Source: Macrocybe gigantea (taxonomy: Eukaryota > Basidiomycota > Agaricomycetes > Agaricales > Callistosporiaceae). From it: 64,000 nucleotides of DNA. The stretch spans positions 434,001-498,000 of the forward strand of contig SJRY01000050.1 of the NCBI GenBank assembly GCA_011319805.1, given 5' to 3'. The notes below the pieces were generated by a model. It saw only the letters and a program-made list of their open reading frames with translations, did no database searches and had not been told where the DNA came from. The position numbers and the translations under genes were made by a program. Below are positions 22,290 through 32,776 of this stretch, in pieces (position 1 is the stretch's first letter; the number at the start of each line of letters is the position of its first letter).

Positions 22290-23671
22290 CTACCATCGCT
22301 CATAGTCGAACTGACCATGTAGTCGGGTCATAATCTTCATATAGTCCGGCTCGTTGTCAGGGGTGATATAGCCCAGCCGTACGAAAAGATCGATGAGTAC
22401 TTGATAGCACAAGATCAATAACGTCCAGAGAAGAAATCCAGGGCAATGACGGACCTAATGCACAGTTCGGTTTGAATAACCCAGCACGCATCTTTTCGAT
22501 GATGACATCGTGCGCGAGGAGCTGGTATGAGATGGTGTGATTAGACGCCCAGTGCATCGTTTAGATACTTTAGCGCATACCTCAAAAGACTCGACTTCAC
22601 CATCAAGAGGGACGGGCGTAAATAAGGATGGATCTTCGTGCGACGGAATTTGCAGACCATACACGTATCTACCAAGGACGAACGAGATAAAAGCCTTTAA
22701 TCACAAAATAAGACCAGACAGATATACATACTCGATTTCCGGTTGCAACCAGCCTTTCAGGGTTCTTCATCGGATACGGTTGAGCATAACGATGATGCAA
22801 GAAAGATAATGGTATTAGAACCTTATGAAGTAGCTGATCGCTCCGGTCGCCCGAGCGTACTTTCTTATTACGTCTTCTGAAATGCTCGCTTCTTCCATGC
22901 ATTCCTTGATCAGGGATTCAAAGCACGGCATGCCGCTGGGGATACCGCCAGCAACAGTGTTGTCCAACATGCCGGGCCATCTGCGGTATCGGTATTTCAG
23001 ATCGAGGATGATATCGAAGTGCAACAGAAAACATACGTTTGTTTGGTTCGGGAGCGGGTAGGAACCCATACGCGCAATATCTTGCCCTGCTCTGCGGACT
23101 CCACTTCTTCGTAGATACTAAGATGCACTCCATACGTGACAATGCCGAACAAGGCACACGCAGAGCGCTCCATCTCGAACGCAAAGTTCATCTGTCGTTC
23201 GTCGACGCTGGTGTGACTGGGATGATCGTGCCGTCCAAACGGATCGCGATAGATAGGATAGCTCTCGTTCCTCCACTTTTTCGGGCCACACACGTCTTCA
23301 AATAGCCCCGTATCACGCCATCGCTCGCAGAGCTCCTTCATAGCCGAGGTCCGCTTCTCGTGCGTGTCCAGCCAGTTTCGGAGAGAAACGCGAGGACGGC
23401 GACCGTCCGCAACTTGTTCCTTGTCTAGGCCGAAAAAGGCCCATAATTCTTTCTGTTTCAGACTGCAGCTGCGCTCGTTCTCCTGCTTCAACTGTTCGAT
23501 AATAACCGGCCTGAGGAGACCAATGATCGAGCTTTGGTCCGACTCCGAGAGGTAGAGTGGGACCAGCTGTTCCGCATCGAAGGGTGAGGGTACAGGAGAA
23601 GGCTGATGGACCCTAGTGTTGTCGCAAACGTTGATGATGTCCAAAAACGAAAGCCTGGTAGCGCTAGCCAT
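22290..23671 (-). CDS. Nudix hydrolase, thiamin-pyrophosphokinase-related (DUF4743 + Nudix)
   Basis: Predicted cytosolic Nudix enzyme. Yeast relatives hydrolyse damaged or oxidised thiamin diphosphates, but the substrate here is not shown. Six exons in phase: 23671-23037, 22980-22822, 22764-22732, 22668-22581, 22521-22455 and 22399-22290, giving 363 residues. An N-terminal DUF4743-like domain ends at FGIVTYGVHLSIY. The catalytic part follows, with RVWVPTRSRTKQT joined to PGMLDNTVAGGIPSG. The Nudix box is FESLIKECMEEAS, the family's KExxEEA variant. KGWLQPEIEYVYGLQIP and the C-terminal GYITPDNEPDY complete the fold. It is divergent from the TcdA-like gene. Confidence 0.88.
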
Positions 23672-24015
23672 GATAGTCGATGTCCGCCGCTTTTCTTGGA
23701 CAGAACGGAGCACGGATGACTCGGACTCATTTCACATCCTGGTAGCCGATGAGGCCACAGAACGCGGTACTCAAATTTGCGACATCACAGTGCAAGAATT
23801 CCAGACGATGATACTACGAACTTGGGCTTTAGGCGCGCTTTGAGGGAGTCGCTCAGTCCAGGAGGCAACCTAGCTCCATAAAATGTCCTCTTGAACTGCA
23901 AGCCGTTTTAGAGTTCCGCTCGGCGAAAGGCATACAATAGAGGTGGCCGAATCAATCTCCGCTCGGCACTCTTTCATTCACTTTGCGTGCTGCCAGCTGT
24001 GCCGTCAAGTCCGGC
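23672..24015. promoter_or_regulatory. Divergent upstream region, Nudix gene / TcdA-like gene
   Basis: This 344-bp region lies between divergent start codons and holds both promoters. I see no recognisable box. Confidence 0.4.
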
Positions 24016-25740
24016 ATGGACGTGAACTTTCATTCCCACAAGACACAGCTCATCGCGACAGCGCTCGCAGCGTCGGCTGTTACAGCAGGCGCCATTTCTT
24101 CCTATAACATCTATACCAGGCGGCAGCGACGGAAACACCTCGATGAAGAAATCTACAGCTCCCTCGCGTCGCATGCACCCAGCGTCATGCCCGACAGCCG
24201 CGCAGTGACTCCCCCAGAACCCCATCGTTTGCACCAGATAGAACTCGACGATTCGCTGAGCTATGACGAGGAGCTCATCAGAGAGCAACTGGCTCGCAAC
24301 TTTGCATTTTTCGGCGAGGACGGGATGGCAAAAATACGACAGGCGAGGGTTGTGATTGTCGGATGTGGTGGGGTGGGCAGCTGGGCCACTGTCATGCTTG
24401 CCAGATCGTACGGTATCTATCCCATTTACGTTGGCAGTGAACTGATACAACGTTTTCTCTACAGTGGAGTATCGAAGATTCGACTGGTCGACTTCGACTA
24501 CGTCACACTGTCCTCGCTGAATCGACATGCGACTGCCGGACTCTCTGACGTGGGGACACCCAAAGTCAAATGCATAGAGAAAGCGCTCAAATCATTTTCT
24601 AGATGGGTGCAAGTGGATTCTCGGATTGATATTTGGCGGAAAGAAGAAGGCGGGCTCCTGCTCGAGGATGCGGACTGGGTTATCGGTGAGAAACAAGTCT
24701 TCTCAAGATCGTTTAATGACGTGCTCTGAGCAATCATTCCGATGATGTAGATGCCATAGACAACATCTCAACAAAAGTAGATTTGCTAAAATATTGTCAT
24801 GATAATGGGATCAAAGTACCGAAACTGCTTTCACGCCAAGTATAGTGTTAATTCCAAGAACAGGTCTTTTCTTCCATGGGAGCTGGCGCCAAGTGCGATC
24901 CAACCCGCATTCAAATAAGCGACATTTCACATACAGTATACGATCCCCTAGCTCGCTCAGTTCGGCGGCGGTTGCGTCTGCAAGGCGTAACCTCCGGCAT
25001 TCCCGTCGTATACTCGACGGAGGTACCTGGAGATGTGAAGCTGCTGCCGCTACCCGAAGAGGAATTTCAAAAAGGACCCGTCAAAGAACTGGGCGTTTTT
25101 GACGACTTCAGGGTTCGAATCATGCCCGTCCTTGGTAAGAGTAGCTTCAGCTCTGTCATTGAAAGTTGCCCACTTTTCCATGGGCAAACTGACAAACTGT
25201 GTGCATTTAGGCCCGCTCCCTTCGATATTTGGTCTTAATGCCGCCACATATATCTTGTGCGACTTGGCCGGGAAGCCGATTCTCAATCCTCTGCCGATTA
25301 AAAACCGCAAGAAGCTCTATGAGCGACTGTTGCGGGACCTACTACACCGGGAGTCCAAGCTTACAGGTGAAATCATCAAGTAAGGCAACCATTGTTTCTG
25401 AAATGATGCCAAAGTGCTGATCCTTTATCATCTCAGCAAATTGCCCATCGATGAGGATGACGTTGCACTGATCTTCGAGGACGTGTACCGTGGCCGGTCC
25501 GTCATCCCTCCCCACAACGTGCCTTCCCGGCCAACTCTGGTTCGTTGGGACCTTTCGCAGCCATTATCTGTGTACAACTGCGTCGTGATGGAACATGGAG
25601 AGGCAGAAAAGCACGTTACGGCCTCCGGCGTCGAGTCGGGCCAAGTCGTACATCCGAAAGGTATCTGGGGTAAGGAGGTCCAGCACGTCGTGGATCGCCG
25701 GACGGCCGAGATTAAACATGAACGAGACTGGGTCATGTAG
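24016..25740 (+). CDS. tRNA threonylcarbamoyladenosine dehydratase (TcdA/Tcd1-2 like)
   Basis: E1-like enzyme that uses ATP to cyclise t6A37 of tRNAs to ct6A, associated with the mitochondrial outer membrane in yeast. Exons in phase: 24016-24407, 24465-24685, 24751-24815, 24864-25134, 25211-25379 and 25437-25740, giving 473 residues. A hydrophobic N-terminal helix (QLIATALAASAVTAGAI) would anchor it. The ThiF/E1 fold shows VVIVGCGGVGSWA (nucleotide loop), IRLVDFDYVTLSSLNRHA and DAIDNISTKVDLLKYC. MGAGAKCDPTRIQISDIS and PVVYSTE follow, typical of TcdA. The C-terminal part is fungal-specific. No frame break was seen. Confidence 0.9.
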
Positions 25741-26314
25741 TTCTGGTGTACCCGACAAACGCTGGTGCTTATCAATGTATGCGAAGGCGCAGTTGTCGTT
25801 CGCCTAAAACGGAGCAGCCAGGAGCCACCTTGAAACCTTGCTAAGGCCAGCAAAGGTTGTTCACTCGTTCAACGCTACGTTCATTGTTCATCGCAAAGCC
25901 CAATGACGCATGAGTGTAATTCAACTATTCCGAACCGCTTTACAGTGGAACTCTCGCCTTCTGGATCCGCCATGCCTGATCAACTCTGGCCATCCAGACT
26001 GGCATCAAGCCTCACAGCAGTGACACCTTAGGTCGGCTACAAAGTCGCTGGTGCTTGAAAGTTGATGTTTATCGTGAGAATTGAGCTACATCTAACGACA
26101 CAGCAGGACTTCCGTCCATGTTTAGTGCACGGCGGAGGGCAATCTTGCGTCCGAAGGCATTATATAACCTTCATACTTGCGGCAGCGACCTAAAGTATCT
26201 AGATAAGGGTCGGATGGAATAAACTGGACTGAATGTCGTTATCGGCGTACAGCTTATCTCAGCTTGGCGCTTGTCAGATATGTAACCACGGAAGCGCCAT
26301 CTCATCGTTGACCC
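25741..26314. other. Intergenic region, no gene seen
   Basis: It separates two genes on the same strand. It should contain the TcdA-like 3' end and the O-methyltransferase promoter. No frame with protein-family likeness was found on either strand. Confidence 0.5.
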
Positions 26315-27224
26315 ATGCAACAAGAATTCAAAGCCACATCGCTGGGCGACTGGTCACGATCGGACGAGTATCACAACGCCTTTCTAATCGGGAAGGATGA
26401 TGCCCTAGAGTTCGCACTGGATAACAGCAGAGCAAACAGTCTCCCAGAGATCTCAGTCAGCACAGCGCAGGGAAGGTTTCTCAAGCTCCTCGCGCAGTCC
26501 CTCGGTGCGAAGAGGATCCTAGAAGTCGGTACACTGGGAGGGTAAGTCTCACCTCGGTCACGACTGGATGCTCTGGGATGGTTGTCGTCGCACTCACAGG
26601 TACTCCACGATCTGCCTCGCGAGAGCTCTTCCGGAAGATGGGAAAGTCATCTCACTCGAGATCTCAGAAAGGCATGCCGAGGTGTGCCTACCTATTCATT
26701 CTCCCGACCTGAAGTATTTTGAACTTGAGGGTCTGCATTCGTGCTTCCTGCTGCGGGGACAAAAAAGGTAGCACGACAAAACATCACACACGCCGGGCTA
26801 GCCAATAAAGTCGAGATCATCGTCGGCAACGCCGTGGACTCGCTCATCAGATTGCAGCCACATCCGCCGTTCGATTTGGCGTTCATCGATGCCGACAAAT
26901 CCTCCAATCTGACGTACTTCGTCGAGGCGAAAAGGCTGGTGCGCAGGGGAGGTGTTATTGTGAGTGTTTCATACTGCGCCCGCAGCGACAGACACTGGAA
27001 AATACACGCCACTGTACTGCTCTTCTCAGATAGTGGACAATGTCGTTCGATATGGCAGAGTGGCGGATACGTCTTATACTGATCCCAGTGTAGAGGGAGT
27101 TCGTAAGCTTCTTAGGGCCATGCAAGAAGATCCAGATGTCGAAGCGACAACCATCGGCACCGTCGGGGAAAAGGGCTACGACGGGTTCTTGTACGCACTC
27201 AAGAAAACCAAAGCCCATCAATAG
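26315..27224 (+). CDS. SAM-dependent O-methyltransferase (CCoAOMT type)
   Basis: Small class-I methyltransferase of the caffeoyl-CoA/catechol OMT family. Exons in phase: 26315-26541, 26600-26681, 26768-26959 and 27030-27224, giving 231 residues. Motif I is ILEVGTLGGYST and the next strand is GKVISLEIS. The metal- and SAM-site motif is LAFIDADKSSNL, followed by GGVIIVDNVVR, all expected in this family. It has no signal peptide, so it is cytosolic. In basidiomycetes such enzymes methylate phenolics, but the substrate here is unknown. No frame break was seen. Confidence 0.9.
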
Positions 27225-27440
27225 AGTGTTGTTCCTACCGGAGCATTCATAGCATACTGATCTAAATATTGTACTATTACATTGTTGTACACAGAAGTAT
27301 AGTTTTGCTTCAAAAGAGGGGATGTCGAGAATCTGTATCTCAATACAAGTAATGAATAAATTCCGGAGAACGAAAAAGGCCAAAGATATTCGAACAAAAT
27401 AATTAGGATCTCAGTTGAACCGCAAGCGAAGCCAAAATTC

Positions 27441-29305
27441 TCATGTCAAATTCGTGATTAGCGTCCTGCGATGAGGGGAGAAGAGGCAGAGGGTGATGAA
27501 CGCTCCAAACAAGAAGCCCGTTACCAGGCAGGAGGCAGTCTCAACAATTAAGACTGAACGTGTTTTGCGCGTCGTTGATCTGTCCTCCACAGATACTGGC
27601 GATGGACCAGCTGATGCCTCTTCTAGAGGCAATGGTATGGGTAGCTCTGTTTGCGATCCTTCCACAAAAGATTGCAGGTGCGGCAGTTCGATGGGCGAAA
27701 CAGGTCTAGAGCTGGAAGCTGAGCCAGGAATTGAATCTAGAACGACCTCTGGCGAACCATTTGTCGAAGCTGCAGATAATACGATCGATGAGGGGCAATT
27801 CTGCTGAGGAGTCGCATCTTCTTGCATGCCGGAGAAAGGCCTAAGGATTACTTTCTCGGCATCACAGGAAGGCTCCAAGAGAGTCATTGGTTCCAAAACC
27901 AGCGACGTCTCTCCGTCAAGCAACGGTTCGTTCTTCAATGCCGCATCGCAAAGAGCATCTTCGACGTTTGAAGACGAGATATAATCACTGCCTGAGGTGG
28001 AATGTCGAGAATGTATGGGCGAGGTCGGAGGAGTGATGAGATTGCCGGTTTTAGGTGTTGGTCGGGACGAGACAAGTGTAAACGGCGATGGCGAGTTGGT
28101 GGCGACGGAGGGAGCTAGTGGAGGCGGAATCATGAGTGGTGTCAGATGCTTGGAAGCCCGCTTTGATCGGGAGGATGTCATCTCGACTTCATACTTCTTG
28201 ACAGTGTCTTCGAGTTGCGTAATGACCCCATGCAATTTTGTGACCTCCTCAGCGGCCAGTGCACGATCCTTCGCTCGCACCTCTTCTGCAAGGGAAGTGA
28301 CCACGGAATGAATCAGATCGGATATTTCTGAATGTTCTTCTGTCCACCACTTGCCAGGCCATCGCGCGACCAGAAACGAAAAGTTGCGCAGCATATCGAT
28401 GGCAACAGGCATGTCTTGCGCGACGGATTTGTGGAACCACGGCCTTAGTAGTGTTAACGCAAGACGCACGGCGTCGGCCGTCGAGACTCGCAGACGTTCC
28501 TCCGCTGGCAGTTGCAAAAATCGATTCGACATGTCTTGGCAGAATTGCCGGTACCCCCGTTTGCGATCCGTGTAGTCCCAGGCAATGTGTGCCAGCTGCT
28601 GTTGTTTCAAATCACGAGGTAACCCGTCGCGAAGGAAGTATGTAGGGAGTCTCTCTATTACGGAGAGAAGAGGAACAGAGGCAAGGACTGCGGTCCCAGG
28701 AACGGATCCATAAACCAGGACGGACTGCGACTCTTGGGCAAAGCGGTACCAATTCCAGTATTTACCTTTGCGACTAAAAATTTTTGTTAAATTGTGGCTG
28801 GTTTCTGAGACTATGGCGGAACGTACTCTGAAGGGGGACTGAGGCGTAGAAGTTGGACCGCAGTCATGGCTCTATCCTTTATCGCATGGCCATCGATGAC
28901 GGTGATCTCGACATCCTTCTTGATGCCCATGTGAAAGCGCCTAAGGGCTTCCCATAGTGCCCAGAACAGGCTGAACGACGTCGAAATGTAAGGGGACGAA
29001 GACCTGGTCGTCCATTCCATATGTCTGCAGACGTCTTCGTATGTAGCGCCATGAACATAGTCATTAAGGAGGTTTTGCGACGAGGGGAGAGGCTCCACCG
29101 GAGAATGGTAACGCTGATCGAACTTTGGGGCGAGGAAGAAAGGATCGGTTGTCTCAGAGAACGACGATCGCTCTCGGGGAGTGTATACGCGAAAGAGGAA
29201 ACGATTGTCTTTGATGAGGTTCTCGAAGCGGACGTCGATCCCGAAACCATATTGAGGCAGGATGTAGGCTTCGCCGTCCTGTCTCCTAGAGGAATTGGAC
29301 GCCAT
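27441..29305 (-). CDS. DUF7587-domain protein with C-terminal membrane helix
   Basis: Function unknown. Two exons, 29305-28827 and 28773-27441, give 603 residues. The N-terminal 230 residues match the DUF7587 pattern seen in basidiomycetes: LFRVYTPRERSSF, DPFFLAPKFDQRY, HMEWTTRSSSPYISTSFS and WYRFAQESQSVLVYGSVPG. A helical middle follows, with a short coiled coil around LHGVITQLEDTVKKYEVEM. A long Ser/Pro-rich low-complexity region comes next, then one transmembrane helix near the end (ASCLVTGFLFGAFITLCLF) with a short basic tail. This arrangement suggests a tail-anchored protein facing the cytosol. A 54-bp intron splits the DUF domain. Confidence 0.8.
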
Positions 29306-29344
29306 AGTAGTGGGAGGAAAAAAATATGGCACTATCCTTCATCA

Positions 29345-29805
29345 CTCGCCCGGTTTATCAACGATGGATCCTCGTGAAAGCCAGGTGACAGTGAAACCGA
29401 ATCGGCTGGCAATCCAGGCTACTCTGCACCGCAAAGCCTGCCGAAATGCTCGTGCTGGACCTTCATTTGGGTTGATGGACCGAACACGTGTCTGGCGGCC
29501 TGGATAAGGCGTGTAGGCCATTCCATATATGATGGCCAGAGTACGAGTTCGGCGAAAGCTATTCCGTTCGATAGCTTGTAGCAACAGCATCGTTGAGTAT
29601 GATAAATGACTTATATGTACCATGTGATGTAGCATACCTTGGATCACAGCGGCAGCAACGCTACCAACAACGTATATTCCTAAATCTGCACAAGTCGCCA
29701 AAACAAGGCTACGTGAGCTTTAGCACTCGTGGCTTTGAGCGTTAGAACGAGGTGAGTTTAGCGCATGCTGTCCATGAGTTGACTTACTGTAATGGCGGAC
29801 TTCAT
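29345..29805 (-). CDS. Possible small multi-exon gene, unassigned
   Basis: I do not recognise this. A candidate ATG at 29805 (MKSAIT) is followed by a donor GTAAGT, then a hydrophobic exon reading LGIYVVGSVAAAVIQ between good splice sites near 29685 and 29639. A further exon from about 29583 runs to 29345 in one of two frames, one Arg-rich and one more protein-like, and I cannot choose between them. The phases do not close cleanly. It could be a small membrane protein or no gene at all. Confidence 0.28.
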
Positions 29806-30089
29806 CAACTTAGACGGTGATGAGGCGCATTTGCAACTATGTGGCGCTGTTTGGCATTATGGAACTACACCTGGCGCGGCCTCCTTCCCAACAGTCATCC
29901 TGAGCGTCCAGGACCTTTGACTGCGCAGCTGCGGCCCTATTGCGCAGAGAAGAAAGGTCGAACTTGGCTGCGCATCGAGTCATTCTCATTCATGGAGGTG
30001 GCGTCAACAGTGTAAGCGAGATAATACATAAAATAAAGCGTCACTTATCGAATCATGTTCAGATCTTAGCTGACATTATTACCCCACTC

Positions 30090-31088
30090 ATGAGCGGAGA
30101 GCAACTCCTCAATCTTCCCGATAGACGCAAGGTTGCTTTTGAACATGCTGGGAACCCATCCAGCTCCACTGTCATAATCTTCTTCTCCGGCGTTCTGAGC
30201 GTTGGCGATGCGTCGCGCATCTCCACAGTCTTAGAATCCAAAGGCGTGCACTACATAGCACCGACTCTTCCTGGATGGGGGAACACCTCCCCTCCTGCTC
30301 GTGGTGTGTCCTACCCTGCTACCCTGGCAGGTGACTTGACAGCGATCATCAACCATCTCCATCCCGACATCTCCAACGTAGACCTCTACATCGCAGGAGG
30401 CTCATTTGGCACCGTCGCCGCGCAAATTATCTACGGCGCGCCTTTCTATAAATTTGCAGCCGGCCAACGCATCAAGGGACTCCTGCTGCTGGGGTCATTC
30501 GTGCCGGTCTACCACAGGAGAGATGGAGACACATTCGACCACACTCAATACATGAATTGGATGAACTACCTCTCCATTGGTCCCCCCTCCCGCATACTCC
30601 CCTTCAGATTAATGCAACGTCTCGGGAAGCTCGTCTTGAAATCCAGGGTTTCGTCTCAGTCGAGGGCCGAAACCTTCATTCGTCAATTCCTGTTCGACAA
30701 AATGGGCCCTGAAGAGAAGCAAGCGTTCGAGGAATGGAGAATTCGCAAAGGGATGGAGAAGGGCCAACTTGAGCGAGAGATGGCACGGAACGTCGTCAGG
30801 AGTGTACAATCGTCTTGGGAAGGCTTCTTATCCGTCCCTGCCGTCATCAATGGAGACTGGGGCTGGGAGAAGAAGGGAATTGAAGACCTAGACGAGGAGC
30901 ACACGTCGGGTAGGAAGGTCTTGGTCGTCGCAGCCAAGGACGACGATTCCATACCCTCGGCTTGGGCAGACTACTTGGTCTCCAAGTACAAAAATTCCCG
31001 CCTGATGTGGATTGATGGAGGGCATATTGCTGCAATCGTTCATATGGATAGGATTTGGAGCGAGTTTTTGGACTCTTCTCGGAACTAG
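30090..31088 (+). CDS. Alpha/beta-hydrolase fold protein
   Basis: Single-exon gene of 332 residues. I chose ATG 30090 because the open frame further upstream has no ATG and is separated by an intron-like GT...CAG; the start MSGEQLLNLPDRRKVAFEHAG also matches the family's LPDGRKLAF opening. The nucleophile elbow is GGSFGT in YIAGGSFGTVAAQII. A late Asp is in AAKDDDSIP and the catalytic His is in DGGHIAAIVH, so the Ser-Asp-His triad is in order. A long helical lid lies between them. There is no signal peptide. The substrate is unknown; it could be an esterase, lipase or epoxide hydrolase. Confidence 0.82.
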   Translation: MSGEQLLNLPDRRKVAFEHAGNPSSSTVIIFFSGVLSVGDASRISTVLESKGVHYIAPTLPGWGNTSPPARGVSYPATLAGDLTAIINHLHPDISNVDLYIAGGSFGTVAAQIIYGAPFYKFAAGQRIKGLLLLGSFVPVYHRRDGDTFDHTQYMNWMNYLSIGPPSRILPFRLMQRLGKLVLKSRVSSQSRAETFIRQFLFDKMGPEEKQAFEEWRIRKGMEKGQLEREMARNVVRSVQSSWEGFLSVPAVINGDWGWEKKGIEDLDEEHTSGRKVLVVAAKDDDSIPSAWADYLVSKYKNSRLMWIDGGHIAAIVHMDRIWSEFLDSSRN

Positions 31089-31889
31089 CTACTATGCTTC
31101 TGCCCAATACATGCCTCCTATTGTTCCAGGTGGTTTCGCCTCGGTTCTTAACCGGAGGCCGACTTTACGAAGAAGAAATGCTTCCTACGACATGTTCTTC
31201 ATGTCGCATACTGGGGTCAGGCTGTCATTTCTTAGGCATTCTCCGGACATAGCTTCTTTGACAGGATCATGGAAACATTTTTCTACTACGATCCAATTCA
31301 TACTTGCGCGTGTGGTGTTTATGCGGTCGTTGACAAGCCATTGATCTCGATTGGTTGTAACGCCGTCTTCACTCAATTCTGCGACTACGTCGGGCATGCA
31401 TCGGCCCGCATAAAGAACAAGTAAACGCCTTGTTCAAAGCAGTTCATAACCCCACGGAGCAGGATCAAAGGCCGCGACACGACTAGGCCTTGGCTGAAGT
31501 ATAATTACATCCTGGAAGTTTGCTGAACCCATGAAAGCCAACTGCGATGCTTGGCCCATGGACCTAATCCCCGCACGTTTCCGTTCGATCAACGCCGATG
31601 GGACAAGCTCTCCCCGTCTTGGAAGACTTCGGCCAATACGGCTTTCGTCCTTGGGCGTCACCGAGATGAAGATCCAATGTGTCCAAGCTCCTAACTTCGG
31701 CGTGTATATTGATGTACTTCTAATTTCTAAAGAAAACATTCCCCCGTCGTCCTGGGATCCTTGTTCATTGGTTATAATTCTCCGCGGCCGACCTTCTTCG
31801 GATGAGAATTTCTTGGACTATATTACGTTGTCCCTCAAGCATGCTGGGCTGGGCTGGGTCCTTGTAACGTCTACCTAGCCCATATCACC
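31089..31889. other. Region with one unsupported small frame
   Basis: Beyond the hydrolase stop, the only notable frame is 31531-31878 (+), 115 codons from ATG. It has a moderately balanced composition, including GVTEMKIQCVQAPNFGVYID. It resembles nothing I know, and a frame of similar length lies on the opposite strand (31434-31739), so I leave it uncalled. Confidence 0.35.
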
Positions 31890-32537
31890 ATGGCCATCTG
31901 TGCCAGGTATCTTTCGCCCAGCCGCCGGCTCGTCCGCGCGTCATCTTATCTACGTGCCAGCGTTCTTCCTCCACACGCTGGCTCGCCTCCTCCAGAGCCT
32001 CCTCCCGGTCCTATCGTCTTTGATATTTTTGACGCTCCGGTGACCCTCGGAGAGCTCAGCAACATGTTACCAGAGGAGAGAGGACGAGGCAGACTCCACA
32101 GGCCTCATCGATCACCCCCACCGCCCTCTCCCCTGCCTGCGCCTATACTCTTCGATGGCCCCTCCCGCCCACGCAATCTTCCGAAAGGCTGGAGATCATC
32201 GGCTCGTCCTCCCAGAGACAAGCAAGTCAGACTAGCTTCCACCACTTCAACTATGCCGATGTCCACTTCACCCGAGATCATCGTGGAAATGTTCGACGGC
32301 CCAGCACGTATCCACACGCGACGCGGAGCTCAACATCAGGTCAGTACATCCTCGCTATTTACTTCCAGCCGGATTTGACGCCAGTGACAGGGGGAGAGGT
32401 CGAATGTCGTCCTCTTCCTTGGTGTAGCGGGCGGTGTGAGTTGCATGATTGGCGTACTAAAATACGTATCTATGATCATGCCAGGAAGGCCGCGCTGGCA
32501 CTGGCCCACGCACATAAACAAAAATCTAAGCATGTAA
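31890..32537 (+). CDS. Novel 198-residue protein: basic N-terminus, repeated FDxP motif, C-terminal helix
   Basis: No family recognised. Exon 1 is 31890-32339 and exon 2 is 32391-32537, joined in phase by a GTCAGT...CAG intron. The N-terminus (MAICARYLSPSRRLVRASSY) is Arg/Ser-rich without acidic residues, like a mitochondrial presequence. A Pro-rich middle contains three similar motifs: IVFDIFDAP, ILFDGPSRP and IVEMFDGPARI. Exon 2 encodes a hydrophobic segment, VVLFLGVAGGVSCMIGVLKY, which makes a single-pass membrane protein with a short tail. The intron splice is what reveals the membrane helix; without it the protein ends at 32378. Location and function are inference. Confidence 0.55.
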
Positions 32538-32776
32538 ATTAACGTTTCCAAGGTACAATGTGTGTTACAAAAGCAGCAGCAGTTCATGATTGTGCGATTG
32601 ACCTTTAATGGTAGAAGATTTCCTAAAAGAGGAAGGAATGCACAACCACGTCGAGTTTCGCCTCGTATGTGCAAGCAAGCTTCAGCAGAGCGGTGAAGGG
32701 CTGCACATATTTCCTCGAAAGCAACCGAATGCATAAGCTGGCAACGGACACAGGTAACGGGTGGAGACTTTTGGAA

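Noticed and set aside
29940..30089. Extension of the alpha/beta hydrolase upstream to 29940
   Set aside because: The extra frame lacks any ATG and crosses an intron-like GTAAGC...TTCAG. ATG 30090 starts the conserved domain.
20964..31088. Peroxidase, O-methyltransferase and hydrolase as a secondary-metabolite cluster
   Set aside because: They are separated by housekeeping genes (Nudix, TcdA-like, DUF7587), there is no core synthase and no shared orientation.
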